Below the pieces are notes generated by a model. It ran no database searches and had not been told where the DNA came from. It saw only the letters and a program-made list of their open reading frames with translations. This document shows positions 7,100 to 15,055 of a stretch of 15,471 bases of DNA, one piece after another (the first letter of the stretch is position 1; the number at the start of each line of letters is the position of its first letter). This DNA comes from CAZRUA01 sp964603125 (GTDB lineage Bacteria > Bacteroidota > Bacteroidia > B-17B0 > Aurantibacillaceae), in the NCBI GenBank assembly GCA_964603125.1, contig CAZRUA010000085.1, positions 1 through 15,471 of the forward strand. Direction: 5' to 3'. The position numbers and the translations under genes were made by a program.

Positions 7100-7107
7100 T
7101 ATATTTG
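7100..7107 (+). promoter_or_regulatory. Candidate -7 box for the fabG operon
   Basis: TATATTTG exactly fits TAnnTTTG, 24 bases before the fabG ATG. The nearest upstream TTG (7083-7085) is only 14 bases away, closer than the usual 17-23, so the -33 element is uncertain. This is the only obvious promoter I see before the long plus-strand run that reaches the window's end. Confidence 0.5.
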
Positions 7108-7131
7108 TCATGAAAAATTAAATTTTATTAT

Positions 7132-7878
7132 ATGTCATTACTAAAAGGAAAGGTAGCTTTGGTTACCGGAGCTTCTCGCGGAATTGGCCGCGGAATTGCT
7201 TTAAAATTTGCACAAGAAGGTGCTAACATAGCGTTTACTTTTTTAAGCTCAGTTGAAAAAGCACAAGCACTTGAAAAAGAACTTGAAGCATTTGGAATTA
7301 AAGCTAAAGGATATCAAAGTGATGCAGCTGATTTTAAAGCGGCTGATGATTTAGTAAACAGTGTTGTTGCCGACTTTGGTACAATTGATATTTTAGTAAA
7401 TAACGCTGGTATTACCAGAGACACCTTGTTAATGCGCATGAGCGAGCAACAATGGGACGAAGTAATTAATGCAAATTTAAAATCAGTATTTAACCTTACC
7501 AAAGCGGCTCAGCGACCAATGTTGAAAGCTAGAAGTGGTTCTATCATCAATATGAGTTCGGTTGTGGGTGTTAAAGGTAATGCTGGACAATCAAACTATT
7601 CCGCTTCAAAAGCAGGTATTATTGGATTTACAAAATCCGTAGCTTTAGAATTAGGTTCAAGAAACATTCGTTGCAACGCAATTGCACCAGGCTTTATCGA
7701 AACTGAAATGACTGGCGCTTTGGATGAGAAAGTAGTTCAATCTTGGAGAGATTCAATACCTTTAAAAAGAGGAGGAACTTCAGATGATGTTGCTAACTTA
7801 ACTTTGTTTTTAGCTAGCGATATGAGCGCATATATTACCGGCCAATGCATTAATGTGTGCGGCGGTATGTTAACCTAA
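7132..7878 (+). CDS. fabG: 3-oxoacyl-[acyl-carrier-protein] reductase FabG
   Basis: NADPH-dependent short-chain dehydrogenase that reduces 3-ketoacyl-ACP to 3-hydroxyacyl-ACP in type II fatty-acid synthesis. Seen: the cofactor loop TGASRGIG at 12-19, NNAG at 90-93, and the catalytic tetrad Asn115, Ser143, Tyr156 (in YSASK) and Lys160. IAPGFIETEMT at 184-194 is the substrate-side loop, and the C-terminus GQCINVCGGMLT is family-typical. The length of 248 residues is standard. The N-terminal wording LKGKVALVTGASRGIG and the missing extra domains favour FabG over other reductases, although paralogous SDR enzymes of other pathways can look the same. It is the first gene of a long co-directional run: the next gene begins 14 bases after its stop. 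A perfect TAnnTTTG box lies 24 bases upstream. Confidence 0.92.
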   Translation: MSLLKGKVALVTGASRGIGRGIALKFAQEGANIAFTFLSSVEKAQALEKELEAFGIKAKGYQSDAADFKAADDLVNSVVADFGTIDILVNNAGITRDTLLMRMSEQQWDEVINANLKSVFNLTKAAQRPMLKARSGSIINMSSVVGVKGNAGQSNYSASKAGIIGFTKSVALELGSRNIRCNAIAPGFIETEMTGALDEKVVQSWRDSIPLKRGGTSDDVANLTLFLASDMSAYITGQCINVCGGMLT

Positions 7879-7892
7879 TTTATAATTAAATA

Positions 7893-9968
7893 ATGCTATT
7901 ATTCAGTTTACAATCTGAATTCTCTTTATACTGGATACCTGTATGCATATTGGTAGGTATTTTGTATGCCCTTAGCTTATACTTTTTAGGAAAAAGAAAA
8001 AACGAACTAAGTAAACTGATTAATAGCATTTTATTTGCTTTACGAACTTTTGTTGTTGCCTTCCTGTGTTTCTATTTACTTAACCCACTTTTAAAAACTG
8101 AAAGTTCTGAAACAGAAAAACCAACAATTATTATTGCACAAGACAACTCCCAATCTACAATTAACGCATTCGATTCTAGTATTGTTAAAACCAAACTGCA
8201 AGAAGAAATTAAGCAGTTAAATAAAGATTTATCAGATAGGTTTATTGTTAAAAATATTCTTTTTGATTCAAAAACATACAATTCCGACACTATAAATTAC
8301 AAAGGTAAAGAAAGTGATTACGGAATTTTAATGAATGATATTGAAAACAATTATACCAATAGAAACTTAGGTGCGGTAATTGTTATTGGTGATGGTATTT
8401 TTAATAAAGGTTTAAGTCCTATTAATTACTTAAACAAGATTAAAACACCTATTTACACGGTTGCTATTGGCGATACAAACATTGTTAGAGATTTACTAAT
8501 CAAAAAAGTTGAACACAATCAAGTTTCATACTTAGGTAATAAATTCCCTGTTGATATTACAGTTGATGCCTACAAGTTAAAAGGTAAATCAGCTAATTTA
8601 AGCATTAGTAAAGATGGCAAAGTAATTTCAACGCAAACTGTAAATATAAATTCGGAAGCTCAAACGCAAACATTGAGTTTTATTTTAGACGCAGAAAAAC
8701 CAGGAGTTCAAAGGTACTTAGCTTCGATAACTATTTTAGCCGAAGAGAAAATTAAAACAAACAATGCCCAAAGTTTTATTGTTGACGTAATTGATAGTCG
8801 TGAAAAAATATTAATACTTGCCAACGCTCCACATCCTGATATAGCAGCGATAAAAGAAAGTATTGAAACAAATCAAAATTATGAAGTTGAGAATAAACTT
8901 TTAGGTGATTTTAATGCTTCTACTAAGCCCTACAGTTTGGTTATATTACACCAAATTAACTTAAGCAATGGGCAAGGAGCTAATATTTTAAATGAACTGA
9001 AAACTAATGCAACATCTTATTTATTAGTTACAACACAAAGTAATGATAAATTCAACGGTGTCTCTATAAGTGGACCTAGCAATAAGTTTACCGACTCAGA
9101 GTCAGAGTTTGCAAAGGGCTTTTCTTTGTTTTCAATTTCAGATGAACTAAGAAATTACTTCAAAAACTTCCCAGCTTTGAAAACTAATCTTGGGAACTTT
9201 TCAGTAACCAATTCAGTAAACGTACTTTGTAACCAACGTATTGGAGTTGTTGAGACAGATAATCCTGTTATTGCATTTACAACTAACAATACTCAAAAAG
9301 TTGCTTATATATTTGGCGAAGGTATTTGGAAATGGCGCATGCGCGAATACGCTGACCATCAAAATCAAAATTTATTTAACGAATTGATTCATAAAACGGT
9401 CCAATATCTTTCGGTTAAAGCGGATAAAAGCTTCTTTAGAGTTTATACAAAGAAAATTGTTAATGAAAATGATGCTGTTGAATTTAATGCGGAAGTTTAC
9501 AACAATAGCTACGAATTAATTTCAGAACCTGAAGTTAGCATGGTAATTACAAACCAAGAAGGTAAGAAGTACGAATACGTATTTAGCAAAACTAACACAT
9601 CGTATAAGTTATTAGCTGGGCAATTTCCTCCAGGCGATTACAATTACATTGCACGCACAAAAATTGCCGACAAACCTTATGAAGTAAAAGGTTCGTTTAC
9701 AGTAAAAGAATTGATGGCAGAAAAAATGAATACCGTTGCCAATCATCAAATGCTTTACCAGCTTGCCAATAAATCGGGAGGCAAAATGCTTTATGCAAAT
9801 CAAATGAATCAGTTAAAAGGATTAATTGCAAATTCTGATCAGATTAAACCAATTATATATACCGAGAAAAAATTAAATGATTTTATTGACATAAAATGGT
9901 TCTTTTTTCTTTTACTAGCATTCTTAAGTACTGAATGGTTTTTAAGAAAACGAAATGGATTATATTAA
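7893..9968 (+). CDS. Membrane-anchored VWA-like protein
   Basis: A 691-residue envelope protein of unknown function, of a type I recall from Bacteroidota as BatA-like or VWA-domain membrane proteins. Seen: two membrane helices at about 11-32 and 44-65. A von Willebrand A-like region then starts with strand TIIIAQD and the metal-site motif DNSQS (84-88, matching DxSxS), followed by AVIVIGDGIFN (161-171) and TPIYTVAIGD (185-194), the third and later strands of the fold. A beta-rich middle follows, then an alpha/beta segment beginning EKILILANAPHPD (about residue 305), which in related proteins resembles a class I glutamine-amidotransferase-like fold. A final membrane helix lies at about 668-685, followed by the basic tail RKRNGLY. 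Most of the protein is probably periplasmic. It starts 14 bases after fabG and ends 3 bases before the glycosyltransferase gene, so co-transcription is likely; a mechanistic link to either is not shown. Confidence 0.78.
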   Translation: MLLFSLQSEFSLYWIPVCILVGILYALSLYFLGKRKNELSKLINSILFALRTFVVAFLCFYLLNPLLKTESSETEKPTIIIAQDNSQSTINAFDSSIVKTKLQEEIKQLNKDLSDRFIVKNILFDSKTYNSDTINYKGKESDYGILMNDIENNYTNRNLGAVIVIGDGIFNKGLSPINYLNKIKTPIYTVAIGDTNIVRDLLIKKVEHNQVSYLGNKFPVDITVDAYKLKGKSANLSISKDGKVISTQTVNINSEAQTQTLSFILDAEKPGVQRYLASITILAEEKIKTNNAQSFIVDVIDSREKILILANAPHPDIAAIKESIETNQNYEVENKLLGDFNASTKPYSLVILHQINLSNGQGANILNELKTNATSYLLVTTQSNDKFNGVSISGPSNKFTDSESEFAKGFSLFSISDELRNYFKNFPALKTNLGNFSVTNSVNVLCNQRIGVVETDNPVIAFTTNNTQKVAYIFGEGIWKWRMREYADHQNQNLFNELIHKTVQYLSVKADKSFFRVYTKKIVNENDAVEFNAEVYNNSYELISEPEVSMVITNQEGKKYEYVFSKTNTSYKLLAGQFPPGDYNYIARTKIADKPYEVKGSFTVKELMAEKMNTVANHQMLYQLANKSGGKMLYANQMNQLKGLIANSDQIKPIIYTEKKLNDFIDIKWFFFLLLAFLSTEWFLRKRNGLY

Positions 9969-9971
9969 TTA

Positions 9972-11072
9972 ATGGCAAAACGTATTCTTTTTTTAGCTGA
10001 TGCTACTTCTGCTCATACAAAAAAATGGGTACAATCATTCGTTAATAAAGGATTTGAAGTTGGCTTATTTAGTTTTTTTGCTCTAAATGAGACGGATAAA
10101 AAAGAATACAACCAACTTAATAATTTTACTTTTTACCCCTCAACTTTAAGTTTTTCAAATGCTAATAGTGGTTCAAAGCTAAGTTACCTTTCGCAATCAA
10201 AAATTGTAAAAAAAATAATCGATGATTTTAAACCCGATTTCCTTCACGCTCATTATGCAAGCAGCTATGGCCTAATTGGTGCGTTAACAGGATTTCATCC
10301 TTTTTATATTTCCGTTTGGGGTACAGATGTTTTTGTCTTTCCAAAATCTAATTCAATCAGCAAATTTATTTTGAAATACAATTTAAAAAAAGCTGACGCA
10401 GTATTTTCAACTAGCAAAGCAATGGCTAAAGAAACTAATCTTTACACCAATAAACCCATTGAAATTACACCATTTGGGATCGACACCAACGTTTTTTATC
10501 CAAATAAAATTAAAGCTCCGTATTTCGAGTCGGCTGATTTTATTTTTGGCACAATAAAAACAATGGAAGAGAATTACGCCAATGATATAATTATCAAAGC
10601 TTTTGCCCAATTAAAAAAACAAACTTCAAAAAATATTAAGCTTTTAATGATTGGTGGAGGTAGCTTAATTCCCGAATTAAAAAAGCTTTGTATTGAATTA
10701 GGTATAGAAAATCATGTTCATTTTACTGGTGAATTAAAGCAAGCTTTAGTTGCTGAACACCACAACATGATAGATTGCTTTTTAAACACTTCAATTAATG
10801 AAAGTTTTGGTGTTAGTGTTGTTGAAGCTATGGCTTGCGGTGTTCCTATTATTGCGAGTGCTAGTCCAGGAATGTTAGAAGTAACCAACAACGGTTCAAA
10901 TGCTTTTTTAGTTCCAATTAAAAACATTGAAAAAACACTTGAAACTATGAAAATAGTATTAGACTGGGACGAAGAAGTTGAACAAAAGAAAAAAGCGGCA
11001 TTAAAATACGTTTTAGAAAACTATGTTTGGAGTAATACGATTGATTTGCTAATAAAAAAACATTACAATTAA
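9972..11072 (+). CDS. Glycosyltransferase family 4 (GT-B fold)
   Basis: Cytoplasmic or membrane-peripheral retaining glycosyltransferase that moves a sugar from a nucleotide donor to a glycan or lipid acceptor; donor and acceptor are unknown. Seen: an N-terminal acceptor domain opening KRILFLADATSAHTKKW (3-19), with HAHYASSYG at 92-100 and SVWGTDVF at 114-121. The hinge PFGIDTNVF is at 167-175. The C-terminal donor domain has LLMIGGGS at 224-231 and the ESFGVSVVEA motif with the GT4 E-x7-E pair at Glu277 and Glu285, then GVPIIAS at 290-296. The length of 366 residues is normal. It starts 3 bases after the VWA-like gene, and its TAA shares one base with the ATG of the next gene (TAATG), so translation is probably coupled. 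Confidence 0.92.
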   Translation: MAKRILFLADATSAHTKKWVQSFVNKGFEVGLFSFFALNETDKKEYNQLNNFTFYPSTLSFSNANSGSKLSYLSQSKIVKKIIDDFKPDFLHAHYASSYGLIGALTGFHPFYISVWGTDVFVFPKSNSISKFILKYNLKKADAVFSTSKAMAKETNLYTNKPIEITPFGIDTNVFYPNKIKAPYFESADFIFGTIKTMEENYANDIIIKAFAQLKKQTSKNIKLLMIGGGSLIPELKKLCIELGIENHVHFTGELKQALVAEHHNMIDCFLNTSINESFGVSVVEAMACGVPIIASASPGMLEVTNNGSNAFLVPIKNIEKTLETMKIVLDWDEEVEQKKKAALKYVLENYVWSNTIDLLIKKHYN

Positions 11073-12034
11073 TGTATATTAAGCAAACAGAACATACAAA
11101 CGAAGACTATAAAAAAATAGTGGCACTGAGCGGTAACGTTTTCAATAGTTCTGAATGGCTTTCTATATACAATAATGAATTAAAAGTATTTGGAATTTAT
11201 AATCCAGATAATAAAATAATTGGTGGATTTCACTTATATTTCTCAAAACTAAAAGGCTTAAGTTATATTAAAAACCCTCCATTTACACCACATATAGGGT
11301 TATTTTATAATAACATAAGCACAAATCATTCTTCTAAACTATCGTTTGACAAACAAATTATTGGTTTGGTTTGTGATTTTATAAGCAATCAAAAATTCAA
11401 ACTACTTACCATTGCCCTACCCGATTCGGTAATAGATACGCAACCATTTTTTAATCAGAAATATAAAGTCGTTCCTAATTATACGTATCAGTTAGATTTG
11501 GAACAAACAAAAGAATTATTATATAGTAATTTATCAAGCGACAAAAGAACTGTTATTAAAAAAATTGAGAAAAATGAAATTGATATTCGTCTTGAAAATA
11601 ACTATCAATTAATTTTTGATATAGTAACAAAAACATTGCGTAATAAAGGTAAATCAACCAACTCCAAATTACTAAATAAAATTCTTTTTCAGTATGCAAA
11701 CTCAAACAATAGTTTTGCATACACCACTTATCACAACAATATTCCTTCATCAACAGCGTTTTTCATACATGATAATAAATGTGCTTACTATCTTTTAGGC
11801 GGTACAAATCCAGACAACAAAAACACAAATGCAGGAATTGCTTCATTATGGAAAGGAGTAGAACACGCAAAACAATTAAATCTAAAAACATTTGATTTTG
11901 AAGGTTCGATGTTACCAGAAGTTGAAAAATTCTTTAGAGGTTTTGGTGGAAACTTAACACCTTATTACACAATTAACAAGGCCAACCTTATTTTAGAAAT
12001 GGCCATAAAAATGGCGAAACGACAGATATTTTAA
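11072..12034 (+). CDS. FemAB/GNAT-like acyltransferase, copy 1
   Basis: Putative acyl- or aminoacyl-transferase with the tandem GNAT-like fold of FemAB-related proteins (Acetyltransf_6 type), 320 residues. Such enzymes attach acyl or amino-acid groups to glycans, lipids or peptidoglycan precursors; the substrate here is unknown. Seen: NSSEWLSIY at 25-33 and the NPPFTPHIGLFY block at 68-79. A basic helix with LSSDKRTVIKKIEKN lies at 154-168. The C-terminal signature is the strand SSTAFFIHDNKCAYYLLGG at 226-244, followed by NAGIASLWKG (253-262) and TFDFEGSMLPEVEKFFRGFGG (273-293). No signal peptide or membrane helix is seen. It overlaps both neighbours by one base (TAATG). The next gene is a clear paralogue with the same order of motifs, so the pair arose by duplication. 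Confidence 0.82.
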   Translation: MYIKQTEHTNEDYKKIVALSGNVFNSSEWLSIYNNELKVFGIYNPDNKIIGGFHLYFSKLKGLSYIKNPPFTPHIGLFYNNISTNHSSKLSFDKQIIGLVCDFISNQKFKLLTIALPDSVIDTQPFFNQKYKVVPNYTYQLDLEQTKELLYSNLSSDKRTVIKKIEKNEIDIRLENNYQLIFDIVTKTLRNKGKSTNSKLLNKILFQYANSNNSFAYTTYHNNIPSSTAFFIHDNKCAYYLLGGTNPDNKNTNAGIASLWKGVEHAKQLNLKTFDFEGSMLPEVEKFFRGFGGNLTPYYTINKANLILEMAIKMAKRQIF

Positions 12035-12981
12035 TGAAACTAAAACTCATCAATAAAAAAGATTACACTGCTTTTAATTCAATTATTAGCACGCATGGCT
12101 GTCTTTTCAATACTGAGCAATGGTTAAATATCTACAACACCAGTAAACTTAAAATTTTGGGAGTTTTTGATAACAATGAAAATTTAATAGGCGTTTTCAA
12201 TTACTACGAATCAAAAAAACTATTAATGAAAATGATTGTTACTCCTCCATTTTCTCCTAACAATGGTTTCTTTATTATAAATCCAGCCCAAAATAAATCA
12301 AACCGAATAACATTTGAAAAAGAAGCACTGCAATTAATAGCAGAATATTTTTCAAAAAAGAATCCAAGTATTTTCGCAAGCGCATTTCCTGTTAACTATC
12401 AAGACATGCAACATTTTACTTGGAAAGGTTTTCAATCAACCGTTAGGTACACTTATCATATACAACTGAATCAAACCGAAGACGAAATTTATAACAACCT
12501 GACTACAGAGAAAAGAAAAAGCTTAAAAAAAGCCGAAAAGGACAACATCATTTGCAGTAAAGAAAATGATTATAAAATTGTATTAGATTTAGTTTTAAAA
12601 ACATTTTCTCGAATCGAAAAAACACCCGATACTCAATTATTAAAGAAAATATTTTTCGAATTTGCAAACGAATCCAACTCATTTGCCTTTGTAAGCAAAG
12701 CCAATGATACAACAATAGCTGCTAGTTTTTGCGTATTTGATAACAAAAAAGCCTATTATTTGTTTGGAGGATATCATTCGGAAGAAAAACATCATGGTGC
12801 AGGTGTAAGTTCAATGTATAATTGTATTTTGCATGCTAAAAAAATAGGTTTAGAAATTTTCGATTTTGAAGGTTCGATGATTAAGGAAGTAGAAAAGTAT
12901 TTTAGAGAATTTGGAGGAGATTTAATACCCTATTTTGAAGTAAAAAAAACAAACAAATTAATTTCCCTAATTAAAAACTAA
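12034..12981 (+). CDS. FemAB/GNAT-like acyltransferase, copy 2
   Basis: Paralogue of the preceding gene, 315 residues, aligned end to end with it. Shared blocks are FNTEQWLNIYN (about 25-35), the TPPFSPNNGFF block near 69-79, a basic helix NNLTTEKRKSLKKAEKDN, FANESNSFAF, FDNKKAYYLFGG, and IFDFEGSMIKEVEKYF (275-290). Between these blocks the sequences are well diverged; by eye roughly a third of positions agree, so the duplication is old and the two probably have different acceptors or donors. The shared blocks are those expected to form the acyl-donor site of this fold, which argues that both copies are active. It overlaps the gene before and the gene after by one base each (TAATG). The exact chemistry, acyl-CoA versus aminoacyl-tRNA donor, cannot be read from the sequence. 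Confidence 0.82.
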   Translation: MKLKLINKKDYTAFNSIISTHGCLFNTEQWLNIYNTSKLKILGVFDNNENLIGVFNYYESKKLLMKMIVTPPFSPNNGFFIINPAQNKSNRITFEKEALQLIAEYFSKKNPSIFASAFPVNYQDMQHFTWKGFQSTVRYTYHIQLNQTEDEIYNNLTTEKRKSLKKAEKDNIICSKENDYKIVLDLVLKTFSRIEKTPDTQLLKKIFFEFANESNSFAFVSKANDTTIAASFCVFDNKKAYYLFGGYHSEEKHHGAGVSSMYNCILHAKKIGLEIFDFEGSMIKEVEKYFREFGGDLIPYFEVKKTNKLISLIKN

Positions 12982-13832
12982 TGAAGGCAATTATTTCTCA
13001 CGACATAGATCACATAACAGTATGGGAGCATCTTACAAAAGATACCATTCTTCCTAAATATATTGTGAGAAGTAATATAGAACTAGCTACAGGTAAAATA
13101 TCTTTATTAGAATACTTTAATCGTTTTGGTGATTTTTTTAAAAACAAATGGCAAAATATAAATGAACTAATTGAATTTAACAATCAAAATAATATTCCTT
13201 CTTCCTTTTTTATTGGAGTTCAGAATGGATTAGGTTTGTCGTATTCCAATACTGCCGCTATATTTTGGATAAGAGAAATCTTAAAACAAAAATGCGAACT
13301 AGGTGTTCATGGAATTGAATTTCAAACTTTAGAAGAAATTTCAAAAGAATTTAATCTTTTTCAAGAGTTTTCCAATCAAAAAACATTTGGCACACGTATG
13401 CATTATGTCCGAACAAATGAGCATACTTTTAATAACATGAATGAAGCGGGATATACATATGATAGTACGGAACATGCTTTTAAGAACCCATATAAAATTG
13501 GGAATATGTGGGAATTTCCTTTTCAGATAATGGATGGTTGGGTAATTGAAAAAGGGAAAAGATGGCAAACACAAAATTTACAACAAGCCATTGACAATAC
13601 AAAGCAACTAATTGACAAGGCACATTCAGAGAAACTAACTCATTTAGGAATTGATTTTCATGATAGATATTTCAGCAAAAGCAACAAAACTTGGATGAAT
13701 TGGTATATGTGGCTTGTGGAGTATCTCAAAAAAAATGAAATAGAGTGTATTAATTTTAATACCGCAATCGCTCAATTAGAAAATGAGAACTTAGTTAATA
13801 CGGCAAACTTAAATTCTAAAATAAACGCTTGA
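12981..13832 (+). CDS. Polysaccharide-deacetylase-like (NodB/CE4-related) protein
   Basis: Probable cytoplasmic carbohydrate de-N-acetylase-like protein of 283 residues; no signal peptide. Seen: the opening AIISHDIDH (3-11) corresponds to CE4 motif 1, with the Asp pair 8 and 10. IPSSFFIGV (72-80) is the next barrel strand. ELGVHGIEF (106-114) is motif 2, but it has one His (110) where typical CE4 enzymes have H-x3-H. FGTRMHYVR (136-144) corresponds to motif 3 (RxPY), with Arg139. WEFPFQIMDG (177-186) follows, and LGIDFHDRYF (222-231), with His227, is motif 5. The incomplete motif 2 means metal binding, and hence activity, is uncertain; a related subfamily with a different ligand set is also possible. 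The gene starts on the last base of the stop of acyltransferase copy 2, and its own TGA overlaps the next start. Confidence 0.75.
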   Translation: MKAIISHDIDHITVWEHLTKDTILPKYIVRSNIELATGKISLLEYFNRFGDFFKNKWQNINELIEFNNQNNIPSSFFIGVQNGLGLSYSNTAAIFWIREILKQKCELGVHGIEFQTLEEISKEFNLFQEFSNQKTFGTRMHYVRTNEHTFNNMNEAGYTYDSTEHAFKNPYKIGNMWEFPFQIMDGWVIEKGKRWQTQNLQQAIDNTKQLIDKAHSEKLTHLGIDFHDRYFSKSNKTWMNWYMWLVEYLKKNEIECINFNTAIAQLENENLVNTANLNSKINA

Positions 13833-15055
13833 AACTCTTAATACTAACGCAATATTTCCCTCCTGAAGTTGGCGCTCCTCAAAACAGATTATTTGAGTTA
13901 GCTGTGCGTTTGCAAAAAAGGGGAATAGATGTAACTGTATTAACTGCTATGCCTAACTACCCTCAAATGAAAATACATGAGGATTATATAGGCAAAAAAT
14001 ATTATTACGAAGAGATGGATGGTTTAAAAGTTCATCGAAGCTCTATTTATGTACCTCAATCAAAATCATTACTGCCGCGCCTTTGGAATTATTTTTCATT
14101 TGTATTTAGCTCAATGCGAATTGGGATATCCAAACTAGATAAATTTGATTACATCTTATGTGAGTCTCCTCCATTATTTTTAGGTATTTCCGCATTAGTA
14201 TTAAAACGTTTTAAAAAAGCTAAATTAATATTTAATGTTTCAGACTTATGGCCCGAAACTGCCGAAAAATTAGGCTTAGTAACAAACAAAATGCTCTTGT
14301 ATATTACTTATAAACTTGAAGCTCGCTTATATAAAAAATCAGTTTTAATTACAGGACAAACTCAAGGTATTTGCAGCAATATATCTAACCGTTTTCCTTT
14401 AAAAGAAACGTATTGGCTGCCAAATGGAGTGGATGTAAATTATTATAATGTTAATACCATCCAAACAAACTGGAGAAAAGAAAATAATTTTAAAGATGAT
14501 GACTTTTTGCTACTATATGCTGGTATAATTGGTCATGCGCAAGGTTTAGAAGTTATAATTGAAGCGGCTAACAAAATTAAAAACACTCCGAACATAAAAT
14601 TTATTTTGTTGGGAAGTGGTCCCGAAAAAGAAAAACTAATTACACTTAAAAACAATTATAATTTAGGTAATGTATTTTTTCTTGACGGAGTAAATAAATC
14701 AAAAATGCCTGAAATTGTTGCTGCTGTTGATGCCGCGGTAATTCCACTTAAACGTTTAGATATTTTTAAAGGAGCCATTCCTTCCAAAATATTTGAAAAC
14801 CTAGCCATGAAAAAGCCACTTATTTTAGGGGTGGAGGGTGAAGCCAAAGATTTATTTATTGATAAAGGAAAATGCGGGATAGCTTATGAGCCCGAAAACG
14901 CCGACGATTTGGCAAAAAAAACAGTGTATTTATATGAAAATAAAACACTGCTAAAAGAGTTTGGAGAAAATGCGTTAAGCTATGTAAGTGAGAATTTTAA
15001 CCGAGATACTATTGCAGAGAAATTCTACAACAAACTAAATTCATTACCTAAATGA
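13829..15055 (+). CDS. Glycosyltransferase family 4, WbuB-like
   Basis: GT4 enzyme of 408 residues, resembling the WbuB/WcaI group that adds amino sugars during O-antigen or capsule repeat assembly; donor and acceptor are inferred only as nucleotide sugar and growing glycan. The start codon is TTG at 13829, overlapping the upstream TGA by four bases (TTGA). It is required because the conserved opening KLLILTQYFPPEVGAPQNR (2-20) follows immediately and the first in-frame ATG comes well inside the fold. Further motifs are VTVLTAMPNYP (35-45), FNVSDLWPE (135-143), LPNGVDVNYY (197-206), LYAGIIGHAQGL (229-240), LLGSGPE (260-266) and the donor-side block KGAIPSKIFENLAMKKP (314-330) with Glu323. The last four bases overlap the start of the acpH gene (ATGA). 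All catalytic-domain blocks are present and the length is normal for the group. Confidence 0.92.
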   Translation: MKLLILTQYFPPEVGAPQNRLFELAVRLQKRGIDVTVLTAMPNYPQMKIHEDYIGKKYYYEEMDGLKVHRSSIYVPQSKSLLPRLWNYFSFVFSSMRIGISKLDKFDYILCESPPLFLGISALVLKRFKKAKLIFNVSDLWPETAEKLGLVTNKMLLYITYKLEARLYKKSVLITGQTQGICSNISNRFPLKETYWLPNGVDVNYYNVNTIQTNWRKENNFKDDDFLLLYAGIIGHAQGLEVIIEAANKIKNTPNIKFILLGSGPEKEKLITLKNNYNLGNVFFLDGVNKSKMPEIVAAVDAAVIPLKRLDIFKGAIPSKIFENLAMKKPLILGVEGEAKDLFIDKGKCGIAYEPENADDLAKKTVYLYENKTLLKEFGENALSYVSENFNRDTIAEKFYNKLNSLPK

